64,000 bases of DNA from Neofamilia massiliensis. GTDB lineage: Bacteria > Bacillota > Clostridia > Tissierellales > Peptoniphilaceae. The stretch is taken from positions 686,409 through 750,408 of the forward strand of contig NZ_CYUJ01000003.1 in assembly GCF_001299475.1 (NCBI RefSeq), given 5' to 3'. The notes below the pieces were generated by a model. It saw only the letters and a list, made by a program, of their open reading frames with translations, was not told the DNA's origin and did not search any database. Position numbers and translations under genes: made by a program. Positions 34,200 to 43,465 of this stretch are shown here, in pieces (positions within the stretch are counted from its first letter, which is position 1; every line of letters begins with the position of its first letter).

Positions 34200-34984
34200 G
34201 ATTCTCTCCTTTGTCTTTGAGACTCATACATTAAAATCGATGCCGAGACGTTGGCGTTTAAGGATTCTGCCCTGCCTTCCATTGGTATGTGAATCATTCC
34301 ATCGGCGAAAGATTCCATCTCACTTGATACTCCATTGGCTTCATTTCCTATAATTAGGATAATGTTGTTTTTTAAATCTACTTGGACTGGGTCCTTGGAA
34401 GCTGGGCTTAGGTTTGTTGAAAAAATTCGAAACTTTTTCTTTTTTAAGTCTGTCATTTCTTTAAGGTCGTCCATTACATAGGCCTTGACCCTAAAAATCG
34501 ATGCCATAGTTGACCTGACGACTTTTTCATTTAAAATATCTACAGTCTTTGGGCCGAGAATTAGGCCATCAAAGTTAAAGGCGTCAATGGCCCTGATTAT
34601 GCCACCAAGGTTTCCCGGGTCTGAAAGCCCGTCAACTAAAATATACCTGCCAAAGGGCATAATGTCCTCTAGATTTTTTAGATCTGCCTTGACTGTAGAA
34701 ATTATTCCCTGAGAATTTACTGTGTCAGTAATTTTATTAAAGACCTTGTCAGCTACAATATTTTTTCTAACCTTTGCTAGGTCTGGGTATTTTTCATATT
34801 CATTTTCATAAAAACTTTGGCTCATAAAAATTTCTATTAGGTCTGCTCCTTCGCGGATGCCTTCTAGGTTTACTTTTAAGCCTTCTAGTATATAGGTTGA
34901 GTCTCTAAGTCTAACTTTCTTTTGTTTGAGAGACCTAAGATATTTAATTTTTTTATTGGATTCAGCTTGGATAATATTAAGCAT
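34196..34984 (-). CDS. SpoU/TrmH family RNA 2'-O-methyltransferase
   Basis: A 262-residue methyltransferase of the SPOUT class. The N-terminal substrate-binding domain (1-95) is followed by the catalytic domain. The three conserved motifs are DPGNLGGIIRAIDAF (motif 1), IILIIGNEANGVS (motif 2) and IPMEGRAESLNANVSASI (motif 3), which build the knotted AdoMet site. It would methylate 2'-OH of rRNA or tRNA; the target is not determinable. It overlaps ktrA by 8 bp upstream and the DUF6873 gene by 4 bp downstream. Confidence 0.92.
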   Translation of the reverse strand: MLNIIQAESNKKIKYLRSLKQKKVRLRDSTYILEGLKVNLEGIREGADLIEIFMSQSFYENEYEKYPDLAKVRKNIVADKVFNKITDTVNSQGIISTVKADLKNLEDIMPFGRYILVDGLSDPGNLGGIIRAIDAFNFDGLILGPKTVDILNEKVVRSTMASIFRVKAYVMDDLKEMTDLKKKKFRIFSTNLSPASKDPVQVDLKNNIILIIGNEANGVSSEMESFADGMIHIPMEGRAESLNANVSASILMYESQRQRRES

Positions 34985-35633
34985 GGCTGGTCAACTTTTC
35001 TATGTCTTCGTATCTGGCTAAAATTATTAGCGAGTCTGTTTCATATATTTTATCATCTGCCATCGGAGAAATTATCATCTTGCCTGCCCTTCTTATGGCC
35101 ACAACCATAATGTTATTATTAGATCTAAGATCTAAGTCCTTGAGGCTTTTATTGGTCCAGGCCTTTGGCGCCTTAATTTCTGCTACAGAGTATTCATCTG
35201 AAAAGTTAATGTATTCCATTAGTGATGACCCTGCTATTGACCTGGCTAGGCTTTCTGCAACTTCTCTTTCTGGATAGATTATATAGTCTGCCCCAACTTT
35301 TTTTAAAATTCTTCCATACATAGGCGTTGGAGCCTTGGCATAAATTGTTTCTATGCCGTGTTCTTTAGCTGCTACTGTTGCCATAATTGCAGACTCTAGG
35401 TCTGATCCTATGGCCACAACTGCTAGGTCAAAGTTTTTTAGGCCTAGTTCTTCAATGGCATCTTCGTCTTTTAAGTCTGCTATAATTCCTGTTGTCACTC
35501 GGGTGGCCAGGTTTTGAATTTTTTCTTCATCATTGTCTACAATCATTACTTCTAAATTGTCTTTAAAAAGTTCTATTGACAGGGCAGAACCAAATCTACC
35601 TGCACCAAAAACTACTACTGATTTATCTTCCAT
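34977..35633 (-). CDS. ktrA: Potassium uptake regulatory subunit KtrA (TrkA family)
   Basis: A 218-residue cytoplasmic RCK protein. The N-terminal Rossmann domain starts VVVFGAGRFGSALSIELF, with the GxGxxG nucleotide site. The C-terminal TrkA-C domain (about 140-218) has SLKDLDLRSNNNIMVVAIRR. It forms an octameric ring that gates the KtrB channel in response to ATP/ADP. Its start is 11 bp after ktrB, so the two form a KtrAB system. Length is typical. Confidence 0.93.
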   Translation of the reverse strand: MEDKSVVVFGAGRFGSALSIELFKDNLEVMIVDNDEEKIQNLATRVTTGIIADLKDEDAIEELGLKNFDLAVVAIGSDLESAIMATVAAKEHGIETIYAKAPTPMYGRILKKVGADYIIYPEREVAESLARSIAGSSLMEYINFSDEYSVAEIKAPKAWTNKSLKDLDLRSNNNIMVVAIRRAGKMIISPMADDKIYETDSLIILARYEDIEKLTSHA

Positions 35634-35644
35634 TTTTCCTCCTT

Positions 35645-36979
35645 TTAGCCAACAGAAATGTTAGCATCTGGATATTCTATTTTTGATTTCTTTTGTTTTT
35701 TTCCAAAGGCAAAGGCCATAGTTAAAGGACCAATTCTTCCCATATACATAGTTATTATAATAATTATCTTGCCAACATTACTTAGGCTTGAAGTTATGCC
35801 CCTAGATACGCCAACAGTTGCATAAGCAGAGACAACTTCAAAGAGTATGTCAATGTAGGAAAACTTTTCTGTCATTGCTAGCACAAAAGAAAAGCCTACA
35901 ACAACTACCATGGATATCATAACCAAGGCCAGGGACTTTGAAACAGTTTCGTTAGGCACCTTTTTGTGGAAGATCCTAACTGAATCCTCACCTCTAATTA
36001 CAGAAAAAGTTGATGCAAATAAAACGCCAAAGGTTGTAGTCTTTAGTCCACCTGCAGTTGAACCAGGAGATCCACCAACAAACATGAGCATAATCATTAA
36101 AACTGCTGCTGCATCTCTCATGGCTCCAAGGTTTATAGAGTTAAAGCCAGCTGTCCTTGCTATTACAGATTGAAAACTAGATGCTAAAAGCTTGGTCATA
36201 AAATTTTCGTCTGCTAAGGTTGCTCCATTGTCATCTTCAATTATAAAAAACATAACAGCCCCTAGGACAATTAAAACTGCAGAACTTAATAAAACTAGTT
36301 TTGTGTGAGTAGAATAATTTTTTCTCTTCTTTCTAGAAAAAATTTCTGCATTTACTGCAAAACCAAGGCCGCCAATGACAACCAAGGCCATAATAGTTAA
36401 ATTTACAATAATATTTGACCTGTAAGAAAACATTGAGTCGCCTAAAATATCAAAACCTGCATTACAAAAGGCAGAGATCGAATGAAAAACTGCCCTCCAC
36501 AAGCCTAACTTTAGGCCAAAGTCTGGCACAAAAACTGTGGCAAGTAAAATAGCTCCAACTAATTCAACTGCCAGAGAAAAATACATGACGTATTTTAATA
36601 ACTTTACTAAGCCAGAAAATGATTCAACATTTAATTGTTCCCTAATAATTTGCCTACTAGTAAGGCCAATTTTCTTTCGAAGAGCCAATGGCAAAAGTGT
36701 CGCCAAAGTCATAATGCCAAGGCCCCCAATTTGAATGAGGATGAGAATTACAATTTGGCCACCAAGGTTCCAAAATTCCAAGGTGTTTACAACGACCAAG
36801 CCAGTTACACAAGTAGCTGACGCCGCAGTAAACAAGGCATTTAAAAAACCAATTGGCTGGCCTGACCTTGTAAAAATTCCCAGAGACAAAAGACAGGCTC
36901 CTATAAAAATTATTAGGCCAAAGCCCAAGGTCAAAACCAAGGGCGGATTTAGTGAAATTGATCGAATCTTATTAAACAT
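35645..36979 (-). CDS. ktrB: Potassium uptake membrane subunit KtrB (TrkH family)
   Basis: A 444-residue membrane protein with the four-fold M1-P-M2 layout of TrkH/KtrB transporters. The pore loops carry SAFCNAGFDI, TSFQSVIARTAGFNS-like sequence, GGSPGSTAGGLKTT and SAYATVGVSRG, with the filter glycines. It transports K+ with Na+ under control of KtrA. It is the first gene of the operon. No strong ribosome binding site is seen (AGTAGGTAG is the best). A separate RCK-gated K+ channel gene lies at 25068, so the organism has at least two K+ routes. Confidence 0.93.
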   Translation of the reverse strand: MFNKIRSISLNPPLVLTLGFGLIIFIGACLLSLGIFTRSGQPIGFLNALFTAASATCVTGLVVVNTLEFWNLGGQIVILILIQIGGLGIMTLATLLPLALRKKIGLTSRQIIREQLNVESFSGLVKLLKYVMYFSLAVELVGAILLATVFVPDFGLKLGLWRAVFHSISAFCNAGFDILGDSMFSYRSNIIVNLTIMALVVIGGLGFAVNAEIFSRKKRKNYSTHTKLVLLSSAVLIVLGAVMFFIIEDDNGATLADENFMTKLLASSFQSVIARTAGFNSINLGAMRDAAAVLMIMLMFVGGSPGSTAGGLKTTTFGVLFASTFSVIRGEDSVRIFHKKVPNETVSKSLALVMISMVVVVGFSFVLAMTEKFSYIDILFEVVSAYATVGVSRGITSSLSNVGKIIIIITMYMGRIGPLTMAFAFGKKQKKSKIEYPDANISVG

Positions 36980-37087
36980 ATCTACCTACTTTCAAATGTA
37001 AATTATACTCTACTTAGAATTTTTAAACAAATAATTTATTGTAAAGTTTTCTTAGTTTTTTAAATTTAGAAAGGAATTTATGTAAAA

Positions 37088-37117
37088 GAAAAGCCCTAGT
37101 AAAAACCAGGGCTTAAA
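37088..37117 (-). terminator. Terminator after the YjiH-like gene
   Basis: AAGCCCT-AGTAAAAACC-AGGGCTT hairpin flanked by A/T runs, directly behind the gene that ends at 37121. Confidence 0.8.
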
Positions 37118-37120
37118 ATT

Positions 37121-38431
37121 TTAAAATATTAGCCAAAGAATTGGCGCTGTAATTAGTATTGATAAAATTACTCTTTCAATCCAAATAATTATATAGTCTG
37201 AAAACTTCATAGGAATTTCAGTTCCCATAATACATGGAATTGATGCTGAGAAAAATAGAATTTCTGAAACAGATACAACTGCAACTAGCATCCTTGTAAC
37301 TATATCAAAGTTTGCACCTGCAACTATTGGAGCAGGAAGAAGCATTTCTGCTATAGAAAGTGCCAGGGCCTTGGCTGTAATCATTGGCTCAGGCATTCTA
37401 GTTATTAAAGTAAATGGATAAAAGATATAGCCAATTATATCAAAAATTGGAGTGTACTCTGCTAAAATTAGGCCAATCATTCCAATGCCAAGTAGGGATG
37501 GAGCAATGTTTAAGGCCATTTTGAAACCGTCAATAAAGTTTGATTTTATAACAACTGGTAGAGGTTTTGCTTTTTTAAAGGATTCCATTCCTGCATCAAC
37601 TGCATCTTTAAAACTAAATTTAGGTTTTTCTTCTTGAGTTTTTACCTTGCCAGAATAATATACTTCAGGTTTTTTAGAAAGTGGGAATATCCTAGTTGTT
37701 ATTGCTGTTACTAAGAATGTTACAAATAGAGTTAGCCAGAAGTAAAGAAGCCAGTGGTCCATTAAATCTAGAGTGTTTGCAACAATTACCATAAAGGTTG
37801 CTGAAACTGTTGAAAATCCTGTGGCAATAATGGCAGCTTCTTTTGTTGTATAATAGTCTTCCTTATAAACTCTATTAGTAATTAATAGTGCCAGTGAATA
37901 AGATCCAACAAAGGAAGCAACTGCGTCAACTGCTGACTTGCCTGGAGTTTTAAAAATTGGTCTCATAACTGGTTCCATAAAAACTCCAATAAATTCCATT
38001 AGACCAAAACCTGTTAAAAAGGCTAGGAAAACTGATCCTATAGGAACAATTGTAGTTACAGAAACCATTATGCCATTCCAAATTAATGGCAGCATGCCCT
38101 TTTCAAAAAACTTTTCTGGTCCTTTTTTTGTTACATACATTATCATAAAGACTAATGCTGTAAGCTTTAGTACAAAAAATACTGCATTTAAAGTTGAGCC
38201 TTGCCAGCCCTTGGTTTTAATTGCGTAGATTATTCCTGCTGTAACTATAAATATACCGAATATGAAATTGTAATTTGGTATCGTTTTCACAAAGTTAGTA
38301 AGATGGTCTATAGGTATTGTAGACTTACCTCCTAGCTCAATTGGAACGAAAAACATAAAGATACCAAAAATTGCATAGGCCAAGAATATGGCTATGTCTT
38401 TAGATGTGTAGTTTTTTTGTCTCTCCATCAT
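37121..38431 (-). CDS. YjiH family membrane protein (nucleoside-recognition/Gate type)
   Basis: A 436-residue integral membrane protein with about ten helices. MERQKNYTSKDIAIFLAYAI and FFVPIELGGKSTIPIDHL mark the YjiH family. The Gate-type nucleoside recognition fold is suggested by LAFLTGFGLMEFIGVFMEPVMRP and a second similar segment near SLLGIGMIGLILAEYTPIF. AGGAGG lies eight bases before the second of two ATGs. It is monocistronic with its own terminator. YjiH proteins are putative transporters of unknown substrate; in other bacteria they sit by peptidase genes. Confidence 0.85.
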   Translation of the reverse strand: MMERQKNYTSKDIAIFLAYAIFGIFMFFVPIELGGKSTIPIDHLTNFVKTIPNYNFIFGIFIVTAGIIYAIKTKGWQGSTLNAVFFVLKLTALVFMIMYVTKKGPEKFFEKGMLPLIWNGIMVSVTTIVPIGSVFLAFLTGFGLMEFIGVFMEPVMRPIFKTPGKSAVDAVASFVGSYSLALLITNRVYKEDYYTTKEAAIIATGFSTVSATFMVIVANTLDLMDHWLLYFWLTLFVTFLVTAITTRIFPLSKKPEVYYSGKVKTQEEKPKFSFKDAVDAGMESFKKAKPLPVVIKSNFIDGFKMALNIAPSLLGIGMIGLILAEYTPIFDIIGYIFYPFTLITRMPEPMITAKALALSIAEMLLPAPIVAGANFDIVTRMLVAVVSVSEILFFSASIPCIMGTEIPMKFSDYIIIWIERVILSILITAPILWLIF

Positions 38432-38570
38432 CTTCCTCCTATTAAATTCGCCTTGTGGCGTCGATATAATTATACTGTATATGTGGAGTTAATGCACTAG
38501 TTTTTTAATAATTTTGAAAAAATCTTAATTTTCTTTTTCAAAATTAAAATTTTGTCTTTGCATAAAAAAT

Positions 38571-38602
38571 TAAAACCCAGGATAAGACCTAGGCTTTAAG
38601 AT
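38571..38602 (-). terminator. Possible terminator downstream of zinc-ribbon gene
   Basis: An imperfect hairpin AAACCCAGG-ATAAGA-CCTAGGCTTT lies about 70 bp past the stop codon at 38671, with an A-rich left flank. Region 38432-38670 shows only this and a TATAAT for the YjiH-like gene (minus strand, 38469-38474). Confidence 0.45.
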
Positions 38603-38670
38603 TTGTTCTTTATAAAATTATTTTTTAGTCCTATCCTTGTGAAAAATTTTCTTTGTAAAGATTTAACTTC

Positions 38671-39039
38671 TCAAAGTCTTTGCCCGCACTTAGGACAGAA
38701 GTCAAAAGATGGGTCTGCCTGGTAGCCGCAGGCTGGACAAGTTTTTGTCTGCTTGTAAGAGCTTGCAATTAATTTCATATCTGAAGCTGAAATATTTATC
38801 TTTCTTCCAGCTTCTATTTCTCTTCCTAATTCCTCGTCGATTTCAAATAGAGATCCACAAGACCTTTCTCTTAAATAATATTTCCTATCCCACTTTATTA
38901 TAGGAAGGAAAAATATTGATAAGACTTGGTAGGTCACAAAGGCATCAAAGTTTCCGTGCTTTTCACAGACCTTGCAAGTTCCAGCTGAAATATTTCCCAA
39001 GTCTTCTTGTCTGCTATTTATTCCAAATATAAAAAACAT
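38671..39039 (-). CDS. Zinc-ribbon protein
   Basis: A 122-residue protein with two metal-binding parts. The first is CKVCEKHG (residues 22-29) plus a later Cys in RSCGSLFEID. The second is a C-terminal zinc ribbon, CPACGYQADPSFDFCPKCG. The middle part FLPIIKWDRKYYLRE is hydrophobic and typical of small zinc-ribbon proteins in Bacillota. It starts 6 bp after nfnB, so it may be co-transcribed, but there is no known link to Nfn. Function is unknown. Confidence 0.75.
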   Translation of the reverse strand: MFFIFGINSRQEDLGNISAGTCKVCEKHGNFDAFVTYQVLSIFFLPIIKWDRKYYLRERSCGSLFEIDEELGREIEAGRKINISASDMKLIASSYKQTKTCPACGYQADPSFDFCPKCGQRL

Positions 39040-39045
39040 AAGTCC

Positions 39046-40422
39046 CTACTTCTTTAAATATTCGTCAATGGCCTGGGCGGCTTTTTTTCCAGCTCCCATG
39101 GCGAGAATTACTGTTGCAGATCCTGATACACAATCTCCACCTGCAAAAACTCCGTCCTTGTTAGTAATGCCAAAGTCATCTGCGATAATTCTCTTTTTCT
39201 CGTCGACTTTAAGGTCGGCAGTTGTTTGAGAAATTAGTGGGTTTGGATTTGTGCCTAGGGCGAGTATTATCATGTCAGTTTTGAAAGTAAATTCTGATCC
39301 TGGAAGAGGGACAGGTCTTTTTCTTCCGTCTGCATCTTCTTGGCCTAATTCCATTTTTATAGCCCTAACTTCTTTGACCCAACCATGATCGTCTCCAAGG
39401 ATTTCTAAAGGATTTGCTAAAAATAAAAACTCAATTCCTTCTTCAAGAGCGTTTTCAACTTCTTCAACTCTAGCTGGCAGTTCGTCCTTGGTCCTTCTAT
39501 AAATAACTTTCACATTTGAACCAAATCTCTTGGCAGTTCTGGCTGCGTCCATGGCAACATTACCTCCGCCTACAACTAGGACTTCTTTTCCTAAAAATAT
39601 TGGCGTATCTGAAGCTTTTTTGTAGGCTTCCATTAAATTGGCCCTAGTTAAAAACTCGTTGGCAGAGAAAACTCCATTTAGGTTTTCTCCAGGAATGCCC
39701 ATAAAAACTGGGCTGCCTGCTCCTGATCCAATAAAGACAGCCTCATATCCTTGATCAAACAAGTCGTCTATGGTATAAGTCCTGCCTATTAGGACATTTT
39801 TCTTTATTTCCACTCCAAGTTTTTCTAAGTTAGCAATTTCTCTTGCTACAATTTTTTCTTTTGGCAGTCTAAATTCTGGAATGCCGTAGGTTAAAACTCC
39901 GCCAACCTTGTGAAGAGCTTCAAAGAGACTGACTTCATAGCCTAGTTTTGCAAGTTCTCCTGCACAAGTAATGCCTGCAGGTCCTGAGCCAACTACTGCA
40001 ACTTTTTTGCCGTTTTTTTCTATCTTTTTTAAAATTTCTATATTATTTTCCAAGGCATAGTCAGCTGCAAATCTTTCTAACTTGCCTATGGCTAGAGGAT
40101 CTCCTTTTCTTCCCATTATGCAATATTTTTCGCACTGGTCTTCTTGGGGACAGACTCTGCCGCAAACTGCTGGTAGGCTGGTGTAAGTTGATAAGATTTC
40201 GTAACTTTCTTTAAAATTTCCGTCGGCGATTTTTTTTATAAAGCCGGGAATGTCTATGGCAACTGGGCAGCCAGAAATACAGTGGGGATTTTTACATTGG
40301 ATGCACCTGGCTGCTTCTTTTCTTGCCTCTTCTTCAGTATAGCCTAAACAAACTTCTTCAAAGTCTTTTATTCGAATACTTGGATCCCTGTAGGAAACTT
40401 CAACTCTCTTTAATTTAGTCAA
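39046..40422 (-). CDS. nfnB: NfnB subunit, NADH-dependent ferredoxin:NADP+ oxidoreductase (GltD-like)
   Basis: A 458-residue flavoprotein. Its N-terminal ferredoxin-like domain has cysteines for two [4Fe-4S] clusters (CIQCKNPHCISGCP and CGRVCPQEDQCEKYC). An FAD domain starting VAVVGSGPAGITCAGELA and an NAD(P)H domain with VLVVGGGNVAMDAARTA follow, and the FAD tail reads GVFAGGDCVSG. It was long annotated as glutamate synthase small subunit. The overlapping upstream partner is NfnA, so the pair fits NfnAB, which bifurcates NADPH electrons to ferredoxin and NAD+. The genes overlap by 8 bp. Confidence 0.9.
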   Translation of the reverse strand: MTKLKRVEVSYRDPSIRIKDFEEVCLGYTEEEARKEAARCIQCKNPHCISGCPVAIDIPGFIKKIADGNFKESYEILSTYTSLPAVCGRVCPQEDQCEKYCIMGRKGDPLAIGKLERFAADYALENNIEILKKIEKNGKKVAVVGSGPAGITCAGELAKLGYEVSLFEALHKVGGVLTYGIPEFRLPKEKIVAREIANLEKLGVEIKKNVLIGRTYTIDDLFDQGYEAVFIGSGAGSPVFMGIPGENLNGVFSANEFLTRANLMEAYKKASDTPIFLGKEVLVVGGGNVAMDAARTAKRFGSNVKVIYRRTKDELPARVEEVENALEEGIEFLFLANPLEILGDDHGWVKEVRAIKMELGQEDADGRKRPVPLPGSEFTFKTDMIILALGTNPNPLISQTTADLKVDEKKRIIADDFGITNKDGVFAGGDCVSGSATVILAMGAGKKAAQAIDEYLKK

Positions 40423-41281
40423 TTTTTATCCCTCCAGCTAAGTCACAATAGTCGTGGTTTTTTTCTTCTTCTTGGGCCTTGTAGAGACTCATCCTTCTCA
40501 TGGCCTCAGAAAAGTCAACTTGATGGCCGTCAAATTCTGGCCCGTCAACACAGGCAAACTTAGTCTGACCGCCAACTCTAAGCCTACAGGCTCCGCACAT
40601 GCCAGTTCCATCTACCATAATTGGATTCATGGAAACAACTGTTGGAATATTTAAGTCCTTGGTCTTTAGGCAGACAAATTTCATCATAATCATTGGCCCA
40701 ATGCTAATGCACTGGTCATAAGTCTTGCCTCTTTTTATCATCTCGTCAATGCCATCAGTTACTAAGCCGTGGAGGCCATAAGATCCATCGTCTGTGCAAA
40801 TTAAAAGTTCATCAGCAAGGTCTTTAAACTTGTCTTCTAAAATTACCAAGTCCTTGGACCTGGCACCTAAGATGACATCAAAGGCGATTTTGTTTTCGTG
40901 GAGCCACTTGGCTTGAGGAAGTAGAGGAGCTGTTCCCAAGCCTCCTGCAACTAAGAGAAATTTTTTCTTTCTTAAATTTTCTAGATCTTCTTCTACAAAT
41001 TTTGATGGCAGGCCTAGTGGTCCTAAGAAGTTTTCTAAGCAGTCGCCTACTTCCATAGCAAAAAGTTTTTTTGTCGAAGCGCCTAGGCCTTGAACTACAA
41101 TATTAACAAGTCCCCTGTCCCTATCGATGTCACAAATTGTCAGTGGAATTCTCTCGCCATTCTCGTCTACAATTAAAATAATAAATTGACCAGGCAAGGC
41201 TTTTTTTGCAATGGCTCTTTCCTCTATGTCAAAGGAATAAATTCCCTCAGCTAGTTTTTCTTTTTTTACAATCTTATACAA
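40415..41281 (-). CDS. nfnA: NfnA subunit, ferredoxin-NADP reductase-like FAD/[2Fe-2S] protein
   Basis: A 288-residue protein. The FAD-binding barrel has RIPLTICDIDRDRG, the NAD domain LLVAGGLGTAPLLPQAKWL, and the C-terminal [2Fe-2S] site DGTGMCGACRLRVGGQTKFACVDGPEF (in part). This is the PyrK-like subunit of NfnAB. I choose a TTG start at 41281, giving LYKIVKKEKLAEG as in other NfnA proteins. A GGGGGG ribosome binding site lies just upstream, and the longer frame from a GTG at 41305 overlaps that site. NfnAB helps an anaerobe balance ferredoxin, NADH and NADPH pools. Confidence 0.88.
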   Translation of the reverse strand: MYKIVKKEKLAEGIYSFDIEERAIAKKALPGQFIILIVDENGERIPLTICDIDRDRGLVNIVVQGLGASTKKLFAMEVGDCLENFLGPLGLPSKFVEEDLENLRKKKFLLVAGGLGTAPLLPQAKWLHENKIAFDVILGARSKDLVILEDKFKDLADELLICTDDGSYGLHGLVTDGIDEMIKRGKTYDQCISIGPMIMMKFVCLKTKDLNIPTVVSMNPIMVDGTGMCGACRLRVGGQTKFACVDGPEFDGHQVDFSEAMRRMSLYKAQEEEKNHDYCDLAGGIKID

Positions 41282-41371
41282 GTCTTTCCCCCCAAAAAAT
41301 ATCACTACTTTTTATTATACTCTATTTTTTTATTTCTTGGCAAAAATCTATCAAGAAAATTCTAAGGCTGA

Positions 41372-41443
41372 AACTTAGTCAAAATTTTCTTTGACCAAGA
41401 AGGATATGACAAGGGTGGCTATACAGGTGGCCGTGTAGAATAA
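41372..41443 (+). pseudogene. Possible 3' remnant of a lost plus-strand gene
   Basis: A 23-codon open stretch ends GYDKGGYTGGRVE and a TAA stop. It is followed 9 bp later by a strong intrinsic terminator. It has a protein-like composition but no start codon, and an in-frame stop precedes it. It reads like the tail of a deleted gene that kept its terminator. I cannot name the family. The rest of 41282-41531 shows nothing else definite. Confidence 0.4.
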
Positions 41444-41445
41444 AA

Positions 41446-41474
41446 ATTTTTGCCCCAAAGACTGGGGCTTTTTT
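41446..41474 (+). terminator. Orphan intrinsic terminator
   Basis: GCCCCA-AAGAC-TGGGGC followed by TTTTTT on the plus strand. No intact plus-strand gene precedes it; it lies between divergently transcribed nfnA and the DUF3841 gene. Confidence 0.8.
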
Positions 41475-41531
41475 CTTGTAAAAATTTCTTTTGCCAAAGA
41501 CTTGGGTATAAAATTCTTAAGGAGGACTTAA

Positions 41532-42152
41532 ATGGAATATGTAAGCCTATATACTAGACAACACGAAAATAGTCTTTTTGAATTAGAGACCAAGGGCCAG
41601 ATAACAAATAAAAAAATTTATGTAAAGCTCCATCTTTTAGATATAGCTCCCTTTTTCTTAGACCGCTATGACCTCTTTGTTAAAATGGCAGAAGAGAGAA
41701 TTAAAAGATCTGAAGGAGAGGACTATCCTATTTGGTGCTCAGTTTCAAAGTACAACTGCCTCAAGCCCATTGAAAAACAAGTTGTCTATGCCCTAAAAGT
41801 ACCCAAGGACCAAGTCATTTATTTTGACGGTGCCAAGTGGGACCTAGTTTTAAACAACCAATATATTCCACGAGACCAGGCGGACAAAAGAGATTTTCAA
41901 AAACTATTACAAAAAAATGGCATCAAACACACCTTTGATATTTTCGATAGAAAGTACACAGGAGCCTTTGACGATGTTAAGGAGAGAATAGTTAATAGTT
42001 GGGAGAGGATTTTTGAAATTGACGATAGGTCCATTTTTAAAGTCCAAGCCAACCTTTGGAAAATTGAAAAGACCTGGGTAAAGAAAATTATCAGACCAGG
42101 TGATGACTTTTTCAAAGAATTAGAAGACTTTCAAGATACATGGCTAGAGTAA
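41532..42152 (+). CDS. DUF3841 family protein
   Basis: A 206-residue soluble protein resembling DUF3841. It has an N-terminal YTRQHENSLFELETKGQI, the typical DRYDLFVKMAEERI and YPIWCSVSKYN segments (about 45-77), and a C-terminal helical part ending DFQDTWLE. Lysines and aspartates are plentiful, and there is no membrane segment. TTAAGGAGG precedes the ATG. It is monocistronic, divergent from nfnAB, and has its own terminator. The family has no established function. Confidence 0.8.
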   Translation: MEYVSLYTRQHENSLFELETKGQITNKKIYVKLHLLDIAPFFLDRYDLFVKMAEERIKRSEGEDYPIWCSVSKYNCLKPIEKQVVYALKVPKDQVIYFDGAKWDLVLNNQYIPRDQADKRDFQKLLQKNGIKHTFDIFDRKYTGAFDDVKERIVNSWERIFEIDDRSIFKVQANLWKIEKTWVKKIIRPGDDFFKELEDFQDTWLE

Positions 42153-42204
42153 AAAATTTTTGAATATAAAAAATTGAAGAGAAAATAAATTCCCTTCCAT
42201 AAAA

Positions 42205-42241
42205 AACAAAACTGCTAGAAGCTAAATCTAGCAGTTTTTTG
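42205..42241. terminator. Bidirectional intrinsic terminator
   Basis: AACTGCTAGA-AGCTAAA-TCTAGCAGTT with A-run on the left and TTTT on the right, between the convergent DUF3841 and gltS genes. Confidence 0.88.
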
Positions 42242-42244
42242 GTC

Positions 42245-43465
42245 TTAAAAACTAATTTGTGCAAATACTGTAATCATCAATACGTTAATTATGTCTATGG
42301 CAAAGGCTCCAACCATTGGTAAAATAAAGTAGGCTTCTGGAGCTGGTCCATATTTTTCTGTAATAGAGTCCATGTTTGCAAGGGCGTTATAAGTTGCGCC
42401 CATGCCGAAGCCACACATACCGCCAGCAAGAACTGCTGCGTCATAGGAACTGCCCATAACTCTAAAGCAAATAAAGTAAGAAAATAGAGCCATTAAAAGT
42501 GTTTGAGATCCAAGAATTATTAACATTGGACCAAAAACTGCCTTTAATTGAGACATGTCAATTGTAATTAATGCTATTGATAAAAATACATTTAAGCCAA
42601 TTGATCCACAAATATCGTTGGCCCTTTGGTCCATTTTAAATGGCTTTTTCCTGCCTAAAGTATTTACAAAAATACCTGCAAAAATCATTGCTGCTACATA
42701 TTCAGGTAGGTTTAGCTCTGTTCCCATTATTGTTACATTGTCTTTTAAGAAGCCTTTTAATATAGCTCCAAGGCCAACTGAACAAAAAATTAGACCTAGA
42801 ACTTTTAAGAAGTCTTCAACTGTTAAATCTTTTGTCTCTTCAACCATAATTTCTTCTGGACTATCCATTAGACTTGGGTTTGGTTTTAAGTTGTGCTTTT
42901 TTATTCTAGCTGATCCAATTGGTCCGCCAATTAAAGATCCCATAATTACACCAAAGGTTGCTGATGCTAGGGCTACAACTTCGCCTGCTTGAAGACCAGC
43001 TGCTTCTAAGTCTGGGCCCCAAGCTCCTGCTGTTCCATGACCTCCAGTCATTGTTAGTGACCCACAAGCAAGACCTAAAAGAGATGACTCGCCTATTAGC
43101 TTGGCCAAAGTCATTCCAACAACATTTTGCAAAAACACTAAAAGTAAAGACAAGACCAGAAAAATTAAAAAGCCCTTGCCACCTTTTTTTAGTGTTTCAA
43201 TATTGGCTCCAACTCCAATTGCTGTAAAAAAGACCATCATAAATGGATCTTTTAGACTTTCATCCATTTGAAAAGTGGCGATTCCATTTGACTTTAAAAT
43301 TAAGTGAATAATTGCAAATAAAAAGCCTCCGATTACAGGGGCTGGAATGCAAAATCTTTCAAAAAAATTAATTTTCGACCTTAAAAATTTTCCAACATAG
43401 AGCATGACAATTGCTATAGCAGTTGTCTGCATCATATTAGTTGAAATTACATAAATATTCTCCAT
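42245..43465 (-). CDS. gltS: Sodium/glutamate symporter
   Basis: A 406-residue membrane protein of the ESS/GltS family with about ten helices. Signature segments are FFERFCIPAPVIGGFLFA near residue 35, LACGSLTMTGGHGTAGAWGPDLEAAGL (in part) around 135-160, and the inverted-repeat counterpart AGGMCGFGMGATYNALANM near 345. It imports glutamate with Na+. AAAGGAGAGGG precedes the ATG. It is a single-gene unit. Glutamate supply fits the amino-acid-based metabolism suggested by the neighbouring glycine cleavage operon. Confidence 0.95.
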   Translation of the reverse strand: MENIYVISTNMMQTTAIAIVMLYVGKFLRSKINFFERFCIPAPVIGGFLFAIIHLILKSNGIATFQMDESLKDPFMMVFFTAIGVGANIETLKKGGKGFLIFLVLSLLLVFLQNVVGMTLAKLIGESSLLGLACGSLTMTGGHGTAGAWGPDLEAAGLQAGEVVALASATFGVIMGSLIGGPIGSARIKKHNLKPNPSLMDSPEEIMVEETKDLTVEDFLKVLGLIFCSVGLGAILKGFLKDNVTIMGTELNLPEYVAAMIFAGIFVNTLGRKKPFKMDQRANDICGSIGLNVFLSIALITIDMSQLKAVFGPMLIILGSQTLLMALFSYFICFRVMGSSYDAAVLAGGMCGFGMGATYNALANMDSITEKYGPAPEAYFILPMVGAFAIDIINVLMITVFAQISF

